From: Rhizaria sp. SCN 62-66
Taxonomy: Eukaryota; Rhizaria, unplaced
Length of the DNA: 55,309 nt
NCBI GenBank assembly: GCA_001724265.1
Contig: MEDY01000186.1
Location: 1-55,309, forward strand
Reading direction: 5' to 3'
The position numbers and the translations under genes are program-made. This document shows, in pieces, positions 9,683 to 22,200 of this stretch (position 1 is the first letter of the stretch; each line of letters begins with the position of its first letter). The notes beneath the pieces were generated by a model that was not told the origin of the DNA, searched no databases, and saw only the letters and a program-made list of their open reading frames with translations.

Positions 9683-10837
9683 GCCGGCACACGGGCTGTT
9701 GTGCAGTCTCTCTCGCGCGCTCGCTTGCTTGCTACACATGCTACCAGCGCCACAGCAACTAACGGTTGTCGAGTGTTGAGTTGAGAGTCAAGGGAGTGTG
9801 CATCTGTGTGTGGATCTGTGGTGTTATTTAGTTATAGTGTGTGGCAGTGGAGCTGTCATAGCAAATTGTATTGTGGACAGTTGCTGTGACTTCTGCGTGG
9901 TACAATGTATGTATGCCACCTCTACTCGCCTGAGTGTCCTTGTTTAATTTCTCTACCTATGTTTTGTTTCCCTTCATTACTTACAACATGCCTCTTCTAT
10001 TTAGTATCGTTTCATCAGCAACGACATGGACATTTGGCGCACACACACTATAACTACACTTAGCACCACATTACACACATATCCTCCCGATTCAAACACC
10101 CTCTTCATAACTTCGGTTTGCACTCGACGCTTTTGTGGCGACAGCGGGGTTCGCTAGCACACGTAGACAGCGTGCGCGCGTGCGCGCGGCTGCACTTCAA
10201 CCTATACCGCAAAAAAAAAAGACAAGAAACACACATAATCACAAACAAAAACCCTTTCTAAACTCGAGACCATTGATTGGTAATGAATGAAACCAGTTTT
10301 CCCTTCCCCCTCCCAACAACATAAGTATGGCAGCACCATTGAGGCGCATAGCAACAGATACACTCGCATTTACGCGACACATGGTCCGTCTTACAGCGAC
10401 AGTAGAGATATGCTGCTGACTGACCATGACGCATTTTCCCCCACACCGAACGTTTTGTACCGTTCTAGCTCTCTCACGTACAGAGCAAATGCAGCGTCAA
10501 CCACCGTGTACTTCGGTGTGCGACTGCTTCTATATGTAACTCCGCAACAACATACTGCATGGTTTATCTGCATCGTAACTGGCTGAGATCAGACCAGGGC
10601 TGTGGCGCGTAAAAATCTGTGCAATGTTGCGATTCTGTGCTCTGCTGCGATACCATGTTCGCTATCAACAATAAACAAACACAATTTTCTTCAATCGTCG
10701 GAGTCATAAATTAACTGGACTTGCTTTGTATCTCATTGCTGTATTTCTAAATCATTCTCGCAATTGGTGTTGCTAGGTTATCATTGTGGGCGGTGAAGCA
10801 TCTTGTTGCATCAACAACATCTTGGTCAAGACAAAAC
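9683..10837. other. Convergent intergenic region between DPY-30 and RBMX2
   Basis: About 1.15 kb between the 3' ends of two convergent genes. Base composition is mixed to AT-rich. It holds an alternating CG/TG tract at about 10167-10188 and an A10 run near 10210. Open frames here are short and AT-rich with no recognisable protein. No tRNA or other RNA gene could be identified by eye. Confidence 0.4.
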
Positions 10838-12457
10838 TTAACGACGATCACTGCGGTCACGGACGTAGTCACGGCGGTCACGCTCACGGTCACGCCCCGA
10901 ATCGCGGTCACGGTCACGGTCACTGCGCTCACGGCCATTATCACGGTCACGGTCACGGACGCTGCGGTCACGGTCACGGTCACGGTCACGATCATGATTC
11001 CTGTTATGATCACGTCCGTAGTCACGGTCGCGGTCACTGCGCTCGTTACGGCGACTGCTGCTGCTGTTGTTGCGATAATCACGGTCGCGGTCTCGCTCAC
11101 GGCCGTAATCACGGCTTCTGCGCTCACGGTCATACTCACGGTCGCGGTCTCGCTCACTGCTGCGGTACTCACGGTCACCGGCACGCTCACGGTCGCTCAT
11201 ACGCTCAAAGTCACCGCGGCTGTCGCGCCCACGCTCATCCCTGTGTCTGTCCCTGCGACTGTCATGATGACTGTCACGATCATCGTCGCGGTGACCGTGA
11301 CCGTGACCGCCGCTGCCACTGTCGCTGTGGTTGTTGTTGTTGTGGTGGTGCCTGTTGTTGTTGCTGCTGTTCTTGCCACGGGCAGCGGCACGCTCCGCGG
11401 CCTCTGCCGCCGCACGGGCCCTACGCTTGGCAGCAAGCTGCTCCATCACCTGTGCGCGACACAACAGCAAAAACAGTAAGAAAACAGTCAGCACGTGCAA
11501 GTGATCAGGTGAGCAAACAAAGACGAATAGACTCACAAACAAAAAAGTTATCTTCTTAAATGACGCAAAATTAAAACAAAATAAAAGTATGACAAGTGAC
11601 GTTACGTTGACAATGTGACGTACGAAAGACATGCCACCGGCGGCCGCGACGGCAGCTATTTCCCGCTCCCCCATCTCGGCACCTTTCGGCATGTCACTGT
11701 TGGTACCCAGGGTGGAACCCATGCCAGAACCCATGTCAGTACTCGTGCCTTCGTCCTCACTGCGACGTTGTCCTTTGCGGCCAGCGTTGTTGTTGCGGCG
11801 GCCGGAGCTGGATGATGAGACGTCGACCATAGCGTCATCGTCCGAGGGCGGCGCCGAGGTGACCCCGACGATCGTGTCGAGCTCGGCCGCGCTGGCTCCC
11901 GCAGCGCCCGCGCGCCGCCGCAGCAGCACACGCCGCGCCTCGGCCTCGACGCTCGCCCCCACACTGTTGATATCCAGAGTTGAACTCGCACTAGCATTAG
12001 TATGGTCATGGGAGGGAGTTGGTTCGACCCAGGGCCAGACGCGGCGGCGACGCGCTTCGTACGCCTCCTCGTCGTCAGAGTCGTATTGCTCGCGCTTGCC
12101 AGAGACGAGCTTGGGCGGACGGTACCGCGCGGCGTGGTCGACCCGCAGCGTCCGGTTGACTAGCGTCGCACCGTTGAGGTTGTCCACGGCAAGCACCGTC
12201 GATCGCTGGTCTTCGTAGGCAGCGAAGGCGAAACCGAGCGACTGCGACGTCTCCTTGTCGCGGCAGAGGTTAAGGTCGGTGATTTCGCCGAACTGGGAGA
12301 GGACCACAAGGAGGTCGCCCTCGGTGAGACCGCGGTCGAGGTTGCCGATGAAGATGTACGCGGAGTGTGAGTAGTCAGCGTGCCAGGACGCGGAGGAAGG
12401 AACGCCTTGCTCCAACTCCTGCTGGTTCATCTGCTGGATCTCGCGCACAACGTTCAT
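10838..12457 (-). CDS. RBMX2: RBMX2/Ist3 (Snu17)-like RES-complex splicing factor
   Basis: Exon 1 is 11624-12457 and exon 2 is 10838-11449, encoding 481 residues that end in TAA. The N-terminus MNVVREIQQMNQQELEQG, then SWHADYSHSAYIFIGNL, matches the start of RBMX2/Ist3, including the W-H-x-x-Y spacing before the RRM. The RRM (about residues 27-115) shows RNP2 (AYIFIGNL), RNP1 (LGFAFAAY) and the family-specific EDQRSTVLAVDN and RTLRVDHAARYR. The C-terminal half is an Arg/Asp/Glu/Ser-rich tail coded by imperfect hexamer repeats. In yeast, Snu17 with Bud13 and Pml1 forms the RES complex, which stabilises activated spliceosomes; a nuclear role follows from the family. The in-frame TTG upstream is not a credible start, so the ATG at 12455-12457 was chosen. 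Confidence 0.88.
   Translation of the reverse strand: MNVVREIQQMNQQELEQGVPSSASWHADYSHSAYIFIGNLDRGLTEGDLLVVLSQFGEITDLNLCRDKETSQSLGFAFAAYEDQRSTVLAVDNLNGATLVNRTLRVDHAARYRPPKLVSGKREQYDSDDEEAYEARRRRVWPWVEPTPSHDHTNASASSTLDINSVGASVEAEARRVLLRRRAGAAGASAAELDTIVGVTSAPPSDDDAMVDVSSSSSGRRNNNAGRKGQRRSEDEGTSTDMGSGMGSTLGTNSDMPKGAEMGEREIAAVAAAGGMSFVRHIVNVTSLVILLFCFNFASFKKITFLFVSLFVFVCSPDHLHVLTVFLLFLLLCRAQVMEQLAAKRRARAAAEAAERAAARGKNSSNNNRHHHNNNNHSDSGSGGHGHGHRDDDRDSHHDSRRDRHRDERGRDSRGDFERMSDRERAGDREYRSSERDRDREYDRERRSRDYGRERDRDRDYRNNSSSSRRNERSDRDRDYGRDHNRNHDRDRDRDRDRSVRDRDRDNGRERSDRDRDRDSGRDRERDRRDYVRDRSDRR
11450..11623 (-). other. Intron in the RBMX2-like gene
   Basis: 174 bp. Donor TCTTTC|GTACGT, acceptor GTGTCGCGCACAG|GTG, phase 0. 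It is T-rich and free of stops in the exon frame, so unspliced mRNA would encode an in-frame insertion of 58 hydrophobic residues. The abrupt change in composition and the consensus donor identify it as an intron. Confidence 0.85.
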
Positions 12458-13221
12458 GGCGCGCGTAATCAAACCGCGAAGCTGCGGGGAATGAGCGAGG
12501 CTGGCGAGAAGGACGGGTGTGGAGTCGACTGGGTGGTGGGGACAGCGGCAGCGATGCTCAGACGGCAACGGCTACAGGCAAAGCGGGGCTCAGAGCGGCG
12601 TGCTGGCGCTGGATAACGCCGTGACGGGGAGCCGCTGCGGTGAGGTGCACCCTAACAGATTGTCAGTCTCGGGACAGCGATGCGTTTCGAGCGGGGCACG
12701 CTGTGTCTCGCTGTGGTCAGACGGGTCTCGACGCTTTTAAACTTGAGGGTAAGGGACGGTCAAGTGGGCGGAGGAGACAAGGATATATGAGCGGTATTAC
12801 ATCGTCGAAGTGTTACATTAAAAGACTAATAGAATTAACTATGAAAAAAATACTTGGTTTTACAACAAAGTCGTTATTGACAGTCACTTCAGAGCACTAT
12901 TACAAAATTTGCTCCGACCCAGCGCCAAATGCAACTAGCAAAGCGCGCCTCGCCAAACTCAACTTTTTCGTCCTAATTTTAAGAATATCTCTTCCGACAT
13001 TGCAGTTATAGCGTTAATACTGAGATATTTCTCTATAGAAGCACATTTACTAAAGAGAAAATCTTCTTATATTCAATTATTACTCGTAACTCAGTGTATA
13101 ATTGCGCATTTCTAATGTCCCACCTCCTCTACTTCCTCTTTCCGCCACTCCCTGTCCCGCGCTCCCCTGCGCTCAGGAGGACTCTCTCCGACCACCACAG
13201 TCCCTGTCTTGCTGCGCACGC
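12458..13221. other. Divergent promoter region of RBMX2 and RecQ
   Basis: About 760 bp. It is GC-rich next to RBMX2 and becomes AT-rich at about 12780-13110. An ATG at 13115-13117 lies out of frame with the RecQ start and opens a roughly 100-codon frame overlapping it, so RecQ transcription may start downstream of this point or an upstream frame may dampen translation. No other gene is seen. Confidence 0.45.
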
Positions 13222-16200
13222 ATGTCGCTCTACGGCAAATCGGGCGGCTCTGTCGTTGCGGCCAGTGCTGGCAGCGCAACTGGAGGCCTCTACGCCCGTA
13301 AGCAACCAGCAGCTCCCGCCTCTAACACAGCCTCTGCAACTGGCGCGACCAGCGCTGCACCGACCGGAGCAGCGTCATCAGCTGCTGGTGCCGCTGCGCC
13401 GGGATCGCTCTACGCCTCCGTGACGTCCTACGTGGCTGGCCCCGCGCGGCCCCCGGCGAACACGACGCCCGCGCAAGTGCCCGCATATGCTTCCTCTTCC
13501 TCTTCCTCTGTGTCTGCTGCGTCGTCGTCGTCGTTGTCAGTGGCAGCGTACGCTGCTGCGTCCGCGTCTGCTGCCTCTGCGCCGATGTCTGCCACGGGTG
13601 TAAGTACTCAGCCCGCGTCTGCTATTGGAGCAGGCTCGCTGTATCGCACATCGTCGACGGTCTCTCGCGCACCTACAGTGACTCCAATCGTAGTGACTTC
13701 AAACACAGGCGCAACAACAGCAACAGCAACAGCATCAGCAACAGCAGCGACGATGAGCACAGCGGCTACGAGCGCCGTGACGCAATCTCGGTCTGTAGGC
13801 AGTTTATATCAACGGCCATCCTCCTTTGTCACACCGAATCCAACCTCTTCCCTGATCACCCCAGCGAACACAACTAGCGCCGTCTCTAACGCGGCGTTGC
13901 CGCAGCAGCGGCCAGCGTCGCCGTCACTATTCCCGTTCGATGCGTCACCGACTGCAGCTCACTCGACAGCACACGCGACCCCACGTCCCGCCGCGACTGC
14001 GTCTGCAGCTGCAGCTGCGTCGACTACACCTGTTGCGACTGCATCACTGTCTGTGTACACTGCAACGTCTGGCAATAGCGGCGTCAACAGAAATAACAAT
14101 ATGTATAGCAACAAGAGCAACTACATCGGCAGTAGCGCTGCTGTATCCAGTTCCACTGCTGCAGCGTCGTCGGCTGCCCCAGCGACTGTGAGCACCAGCC
14201 AAACGCTGACTGCCAACACCCGCCTCGCTGTCACAGCGCTGTCGAACCTGTCCACTCACGCCGCCGCCCTTGCCCGCGCCAGCGCCAGCGCCGGCACCAG
14301 CTCTGCGGTGGCATCCGCTGCGACCGCGTTTGCCGCGAGCGACGCGGCGGTGTTCCGCGCGGCCGACGCTCTCAACGGCGCAGCGGCAAACGCTCTCAAG
14401 CCAGAGCTGGTTAAGCAACAGCAGCATGGCCAGCAGGGGCGTGGGCTAACACAGGAGACGACTGCACTGACGGCGGCGTTGGTCCGCGCTACAGAGCACA
14501 TTGTCCCCGCCCACGGTCCGTTGCGGTTGCACTCCGCAGCTCCCGGTCACTCAATCGAGCCCAGTCACGGTGCCTGCCAGCCTGTGCCACGGTCGCTGCA
14601 CGCGAACGCGCCGGGCCCGCGGTCAGCAGCGACTGCATTCTCAGCACCTGGGCTGACGGGCCCTCAAGAGGGCGCTCTTGCCGGCGTCGTTGCGACGCTG
14701 CTCGCTCTTGGTCAAGAACAACAACAGCAACAGCAACAGTCTGACACCGCCGCTGATGACTGTGACTGGGATAACACGCGTGCAGTTGTGACACTGCGTC
14801 CCGGCCTTGCCGTTCAGCCTCCCACGAGTACTGGCACGCGTGCCACGGGTAACAGGTACACGCAGGCCGTGAGCGCCAACAACGCCGCCGCGGCCGAGGC
14901 TGCAGCCGTGACCGCGAGCGCGTGTCCACCGGGAAGCTTTTACGCGCCCACAGTCGCCCATCCGTTCCCCACCGATGGGTTTGCTCTGCTAACTGTCTCT
15001 AGCAACAACAACAGTAACGGGGTTGACGGCGCTGACTCCATTGCTGGTCCTCAGTCCGCATCCTCACTTATCGACACATCTGCGAGCGCGAGTGCCAATG
15101 CCAGTGCGAATGAGAGCGTGAGTGCAGAGGCGCTGCTGGGCGCAGCGGGCGCGGTGCCGCTTATCGGCAGTGCACGGCGGGCCGCTGTGGCGCCGCTGTC
15201 TGCCGAGGCGCGCCGAGTGCTCGGGCTCAGTGACTCCACGACGGCGCTCACGGTCACTTCTGGGCTGCCCACAGTCGCTTCTGGTTTGGCCACGAAGGGA
15301 TATCCTGCGCCGCCAGTGGTTTTGCAGAGCGCGCCGGCGATTCAGTACAACGCGTCTGCGACGACGACGACGACGACGACTTACGTTGCGCAGAATGCCA
15401 CTGCGCTGACCTACGCCGGCTTTGGTACGGTGAACAACACCGCTGCAAACGCATCTAACACAGCCCAGACCGCAACCACTGCGTATGCGAGTGCAACTGC
15501 GAATGCGAGTACTGCGTCCCGCGCGCCGGTTAAGAGTGAGGCTACTGCAACTGTATCTGCACCCCCGCCTCGTCACTATGGGACTTCAGCCGATGTGCAG
15601 TACACTGGCGATTCGTTCGACGACGGACCGCCGCCGCTTGAGTCACTGCCTGCTGAGGAGTTCAAGATCAAACGCGAGTACTCCACACAGATCGCCGCCT
15701 CGAGCACAGCACCCGCTGCGGAATCGGTGGCTGCTGCTCTTGGTGTTCCTGTCGGTGCAAGCGGGGCTTCGTTATACCGCAACACACAGCCCAATAGCAA
15801 CGTCTACAGCAACAATAACGGCAGCGGGAGCAGCGCCAGTAAGGACTCCAGCGCTTATGTCAAGGGTTCCTCGCCAAGCTCTATGAAGGCCGACGCGATT
15901 GCTGCTGTTCCGAGTGTCGCAGCCGCACAGCCTGCGTCGTACGTTGTTGGCGCGGTTATGGCCGCCGCATCTGAAAGCAAACCGACGAGATCAGCCGCTG
16001 CTGGCGGACAAGAGAGCAAATTACACTTTGATCAACAACAGCAACAACAGCGTCAGTCAAAGCTTGCGGCTGACACTGCACAGGAGCACAAAGACAGTCA
16101 CTACACCAGCCCCGTTTCTGTTCACAACAATCACAACGCTACCTCGAGCTCAAGTTCTAGCGCCAGCTCGAGTTCTGCAGTGGACACTGGTGCAAGCAGT

Positions 16201-19200
16201 ACATCTGCTGCTGCTGCAGTTAGCGCAGACAACAATGGCGATTTTGGCGCGGATCATTGGGGCGATGAGCCGCCTATGTATGACGAGTGGATTCCTGACG
16301 ACTTCGACGACAACAATTTCCACGACGATACCGGCAACGGTGCAGGTGACTCGAACTATGATCAACAGGTGCAAGAGCACGAACAAAGTCAGTGGCAGCA
16401 TAATTCGAAGACGCAGCCGAAAGTCAAGTCGCACATGACTGCGGCAACGAGCATCTACAGTCAGCGGCCGGCTCAACAGCAAGCGCAGTATCAAGCGCAA
16501 CAGCAGAACGGTTACGGCGCAATCACCCCGCCGGCAACTGCTGCATCGGGAACCTCTGGGAGCATTTACGGTGCAGCGCAGCGCAACCCAGTTGCAGCGA
16601 ATCAGTCCGGGAGCGCTTACGCGACTCCCCCAGTCGGTCCCGCTGCTCCCGCTGCGAGTGCAGGCGCCAACTCTGCCACAGCAGCGGTGTCCAGCATCTA
16701 CAACAAGAACCGCACTCCTGCCTCGGCTTCTGCTGCGGCAGCCGCTGCCGCTACTGCTATGCCATCTGGAGCCCCCTTTGGCGCGACTGCTGGCGCAAGT
16801 GCCGCGAGCGCATTCGGGTCTGTTGCTATTGCAGCACAGTCCGCGTCTTCCAGCACGTACAGCGGCATCTACTCGAACAATCACAGCAACAACAACGACG
16901 CATCAGCTGCTGCGGCTGCGGCTGCGGCTGGTGTCGATGTCGACAATGCCGCCGCCGCCACTGCGAGCGCTGTCAGCGAGCTCGACGAGACCACCACCAC
17001 TGCCTTCGCGACGGATGTCGATACAACGGGCGCGCTCGAATCCTTGCTCCCACCGCTGCTGCTGCGCCGCTTGCAACACAACAATCTCGACACGTTTAGT
17101 AACAGCTCGTTCCGCCCACTGCAGCTCACCGCCGTCGCCGCCACGCTGGCCGGGCTCGACGCCGTGGTGCTGATCCCGACCGGCGGCGGTAAATCCCTGT
17201 GTTACCAGTTGCCCGCTGTGTTCGAGAACCTCCCCGAGCACTGCCGGCCGTGCCCCGCGCCCGCTGCGCTGCGCCACACCGGCGCCAGCCACAGTGGCGC
17301 TGGCACCGGGGCGAATATCGGCGTGCTCGACCGCCGTGGCGCCGCCGCCGCGCTCGCGTCCTGCGGCTACGGCAACAACAACGGCGGCGGATATGGCGCT
17401 GCGGCTGCGGCTGCGGCGGGGGGTGCGTGCAACGGCGAAGGTCTGGTGTACGCGCACCCGCCCGAGTCTCCCGGCGCGGCGGCGCGACTCCCCGCCGTCG
17501 CCGTGCGCCCCGGCGTGACAGTGGTTTTCTCACCCCTCGTCTCGCTGATCCAGGACCAAGTTGAGTCGCTGCGAGAAGCCGGTGTGCACGCGTCAGCGCT
17601 CGCGCGGAGCAACCTGGGTCCCTTTTCCGGCGACGACGATGGCGGCGATGATGGCGGCGGCGGCCGAAATGCGTTCTCGCAGCACCCGCAGGGCGGCAAG
17701 GGCGGGAAGCGGCAGAAGCGCCCGTCGCAGTCGACGTCGCAGTCCGCGTCCGCGTCGGAAGGGTTCGGAGACGACGCTCGCACGGTCTGGGCGCGCGCGT
17801 TCACTGCGGACCCCGCCGAGCGCCTGCGGCTGTTGTACTTGACGCCTGAGAAGCTGAAGAAGAGCGACGCCACGCGCGAGCGCCTGCAGGCGTTGCACCG
17901 TTCGGGCCGTCTCGCGCGCTTCGTCGTCGACGAAGTCCACTGTCTGAGTCAGTGGGGACACGACTTCCGGCCTGACTACCTCGTCCTGTCGACGCTTAAG
18001 ACCGACTTCCCCGGCGTGCCCATCATCGCGCTCACCGCGACGGCGACCCCCGCCGTCGTTGCCAATGTCGCACAAGTGCTCAAGCTGCGAAACCCGGTCT
18101 ACGCGCTTCCGGGCCCCGCCGGCAACGCGGTGTTTGCGAACAACGCCGCGCTCGTGCTGCAGACACGTTTGCGCCCGCTGCTCGGTCCGTCTGGCCCTGG
18201 TGCCGCGTCGGCGTCGGCTCAGGGCGCGACGCCGGTGCTACGGCGCTCGTTCAACCGCGAGAATCTCATCTACGAAGTGCGCGATAAGACGAAGACTCAC
18301 AAGGAAGACATTGTGGCGTTTATCAAGACGCATTACCCGCGCGCGTGCGGCATCGTGTACTGTCTCGCGCGCAAGGAGACTGAGGAGATGGCCGCATTCC
18401 TGACTAGACACGGCGTGACAGCGAACTTTTACCACGCCGAGGCCAAGAACAAGGCCGCTGCGCAGCGCCAGTGGGCCGAAGACCGCGTGCAAGTCATGGT
18501 TGCCACGATCGCGTTCGGCATGGGGATTGACAAGCGCGACGTGCGCTTCGTTATCCACGACACGCTGTCCAAGTCGCTCGAGGGCTACTACCAAGAAGCC
18601 GGCCGCGCTGGCCGTGACGGCGCGCCATCGCACTGCGTTCTCTACTACTCACCAGGCGACAAGGCACGTCTGGACCGCATGCTCGCGCCGGACTACTCGA
18701 AGCAGAAGCATCTCTCACGGCCGCAGCAGAACGAGCTCACTGTGCTCAACGCGCGCAAGCTCGACGCCATGGTCGGCTACTGCATCAACACCTACGATTG
18801 CCGCCGCGCGCTCACTCTGCGGTACTTTTCCGAAGACTTCGACCGCGCGCGCTGCCGCCGCGGCTGCGACAACTGCGCCGCGCTCGCGCAGGGCTGTCTC
18901 GCCGACGCCACAGCGGCCGCACAGGCGCTGCTGCGGCTCGCGCTGAGCCTCGCTTTCCCGCCCCGCAGCGTCGCCGCGACGCCGCAGGCACAGGCCGCGG
19001 CCGCCGCGATGCACCAGCGCACGCAGGAGCTGCTCGCCGCTGCGCGCGGCGCGGCCCCGCTGCCGACCGCGACCGCGGGCGTGCGGCTGCTGGCCTCGTT
19101 GCGCGGCCGCGAGTCGCGCTTCAAGCCGTCGGACCTGCTGCGCGCGTTTGCAGGCAAGGGCGCCGCCGACCTTGCGGCGTACGGTGACGACAACGGCAAC

Positions 19201-22200
19201 GGCGACGACGACGATGACGACTTCGGTGGCGGCGGCGGGGCGCGTGCCCGCAGCAAGTCCCGCAAGGGCGCCACGGGGCGCATCGGCTCTCCCGCCGGCC
19301 GCAGCTCCTCTGCGGCCGTGATGGTGTTCCCTTCATATGTTGCGCAGATGCCAGAGTTCGGCGCAGCAGCCTTTACGCTGCCGCACGCGACTCCAGCGTC
19401 ACAAGCCGCCCCAGCGGTGACGGGCTCGGCCGCGGTCCTCGCTGCCGCTGCGATGCGTGCCAAGGCCAAGTTTTCTACTGCAACCGCCAACACTGCGTCC
19501 GCGAGCTCTTCATCTGCTACGGGCTCGAGCTCGAGCGCGAGTGTGAGCGCACCTGCTGAGGCACTCGCGTCATCGGCGGCGTCGGCAACGCTTTCTGACC
19601 ACCAGCGCCTTTTGGCGTTGGCCGTTGACCGCGGTTTACTCACCGTCCAGCGGCATGAGTGGCGCGGCGGCAGCTTCGGCGGCGTGACACTCTCGGTCGC
19701 ACTGGGCGCAAATCTACCGCTCATCTGGGCTCTGCTGACCGCGCGTGTCACGTCGCCTGCGCAGGACGACCCCCTCGTCGCGACGCCCTCGGCCGCGGCA
19801 GCGCTGACGCGCATGAACGTAAGCGCGGGCCCGCACGCCGCTGCGCCGGGGCGGCGCGCGGTGGTGTCGTTGCTGGGCCCACGCGCACTGGCGATGCAGC
19901 ACACGGCGCTGTGCCGGCGGCTCGGCTGGCAGGAGCGCGACGTCTACGTCTCTGCAGACGCGCAGCAACAACAACAGCAGCAATCTGCACAGATGCAACA
20001 AAAGCAGCAGAGAGTGAGCTGGGCGTTTGACCCCGCGTCGGCGCTGGCCCGCGGGGCCGACGGCGTTGCTGCCGAGAGCGAGTGGGCGAATCTGCTGCGC
20101 GCCTCTGTCTCCGCGCCCACTGCCACCGCAGTCGCGAGCTCTGCCAGCGCGACTGCGGACGATGGCAACCCGGTGCGCGTGCTGCTGGGGCTGCGCATGG
20201 CCGCGGCGGCGACGGCACGCGCCTCGCGCGCCAAAGAGAAAGCCGCCGAGCGCGACGCCAAGACGGCTGGGCGCGAGGCCAAGGCCGCGGAGAAGGCGCG
20301 CAAGGCGCAAGAGAAGAAGGCTGAGGCCGCCGCCGCGCGCGCTGCCAAGTCCGCGCTCACGCCCAAGAGGTCTCGTGGGAGCGCTGCCGCCGCCGCTGAT
20401 GCTGGCGCCACTGCGACCCAGGATGATGTCGTGCTGGATACGGATGAGTACGACGGCAGCGAGCTCGAGATCTCGCCGCTGCGGCCCGTGGATCACCACG
20501 CGCCTAACGCCAAGCCGGGCACAACGGCGGCGCGCAGGCTCGCGACGATTGCCGCCGGCGCCGCTGCTGCTGCTGCTGCTGCGGCGGTGGCGGCCGCTGA
20601 TGCTGGTACTGGCGCGGTTGCGGGCAAGGCGTCGCTGCTGTCGCCGCTCGCGGCCGCGACGGCCGGCAGCGCGGCCGCAGCGCCGGGCGCGGGTCGCGCG
20701 TGGATGCGCCCTTCCGCGCGTCCCGTGCCAGCTGACAACGACGACGACAACGACGACGACGACGATGACGACGGTGTCATCGGCAAGGGCGCGCACGCCA
20801 AGGCCAAGCGCGGCCAGAAGAAGGGCCAGCCCGCGCCACCGGTCACAGTGCCGATGCCGGCCGCAGCTGGACTCGGACTCGGACTCAGCGCGGGAGGCGC
20901 TCTGGGCGGTGCGCGCGGCCGCGGGCTGGCGCAGTCAGAGGCCGCGGCGGTTGCGATGGCTGCAGAGGCCCGGCGCCGCGCCGAGCTCGCCGCTGCCCAG
21001 CACGGTCACGGCCATGATGGCAGCGAGAGTGACGAGTTGGGGCTGATGACGCAAGATCTGTCCACGCGGTTGCAGAACCGCGAGGCCGCGAACGCTGCTG
21101 CTCTTGCTGCGGAGAGAGCGCACCAGCAGCAACAGCAACAAGCAATGCACGACGGCGGTGCGGGCGAGGATGACCACGACCTCAACGACGACTACGACGA
21201 CTATCATGATGCAACGGCCGGGTCCGGTGCGCCGGCGACTGCTGGCGGACTGGCGGCGCTGGACCGTTTTGCAGCCTCGTCCGCTCACGCATCCCCAGCG
21301 CGTTCAGGCATGCTGGCGTCCTCCGCTGCTTCGCCAGTGAGATCGAGTGCGACCGTCGGTGCGCGCAGGACGGGCGCGGGGCGCAGTGCGCAGCAGTCCG
21401 CCACTTCGTCGCTTGCTGCTGCTGGTGCTGCTGCGGGCGCAGCTGCCGGGGCGGCCACGGCCCAGTCAGGCTGGCTTACACCCAATGCCAAGGCAGCGTC
21501 TGCTGCGGCAGCCGCGACAGCTCTGTCGCGCGCATCGTCGTCGTTGACCGTGAACGAGTCTGAAGCGATCCTGATCGACGACGACGACGACGACGACGAT
21601 GACGGTGGTCAATGTGGCACCGGCAGCGGCTACGCGACGCCCGTGATGTCCCGCGCACGCAGTCGCGGCAAGCGTGGTGCGTCTCCGGGCGCGGCGTCGA
21701 TCCCCGGCGACGGCGGCATCGTCAACGGCGTCGTTTCGATCGGCCCCGTGGGCTCGGGCCGCATGCCGCTGGTCGGCTCTGTGTGGACCGGCGCAGTGCC
21801 CGCTGCGAAGCCGCGCATGAGCATGGCTGCCGCCGCAGCCACGCCCGCTACGGGGCGCACGGCGGCGAGTCCTGCGTCAACCAAGAGCACTGCGCCCGCG
21901 CTCGTCCGCGCTGCGCAGGCGAACAAGGCGGCTGCCGAGGCGGCGGCCGCAGCCGCAGCCACAAGCAACGGCGTGAGTGCTGCTGGTGCTGCTGGTGATA
22001 GCGGCGACATGTTCAAGGACGCGTACGACATTGATGACGACGACGATAACGAGGGCGTCAGGCTCACCATCAGAAGCGCAAACACAAGCTTCAGCTCTGG
22101 TGCGCGGAGCTCGACTCAGGGACAGGGACAGGGACAACCGGGACAGCCGACGCGGTGGTCGCAGCAGTCGGACGCAATGTTGTCGGACGATTCCGCCGGC

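Noticed and set aside
10786-11559. His/Gly/Cys-rich plus-strand frame that looks metal-binding
   Set aside because: It is the antisense of the Arg/Asp-rich tail of the RBMX2-like gene; the GGTCAC hexamers give His-Gly on the wrong strand.
13115-13423. Plus-strand frame overlapping the RecQ start
   Set aside because: Out of frame with RecQ and protein-like only by composition; at most an upstream open frame.
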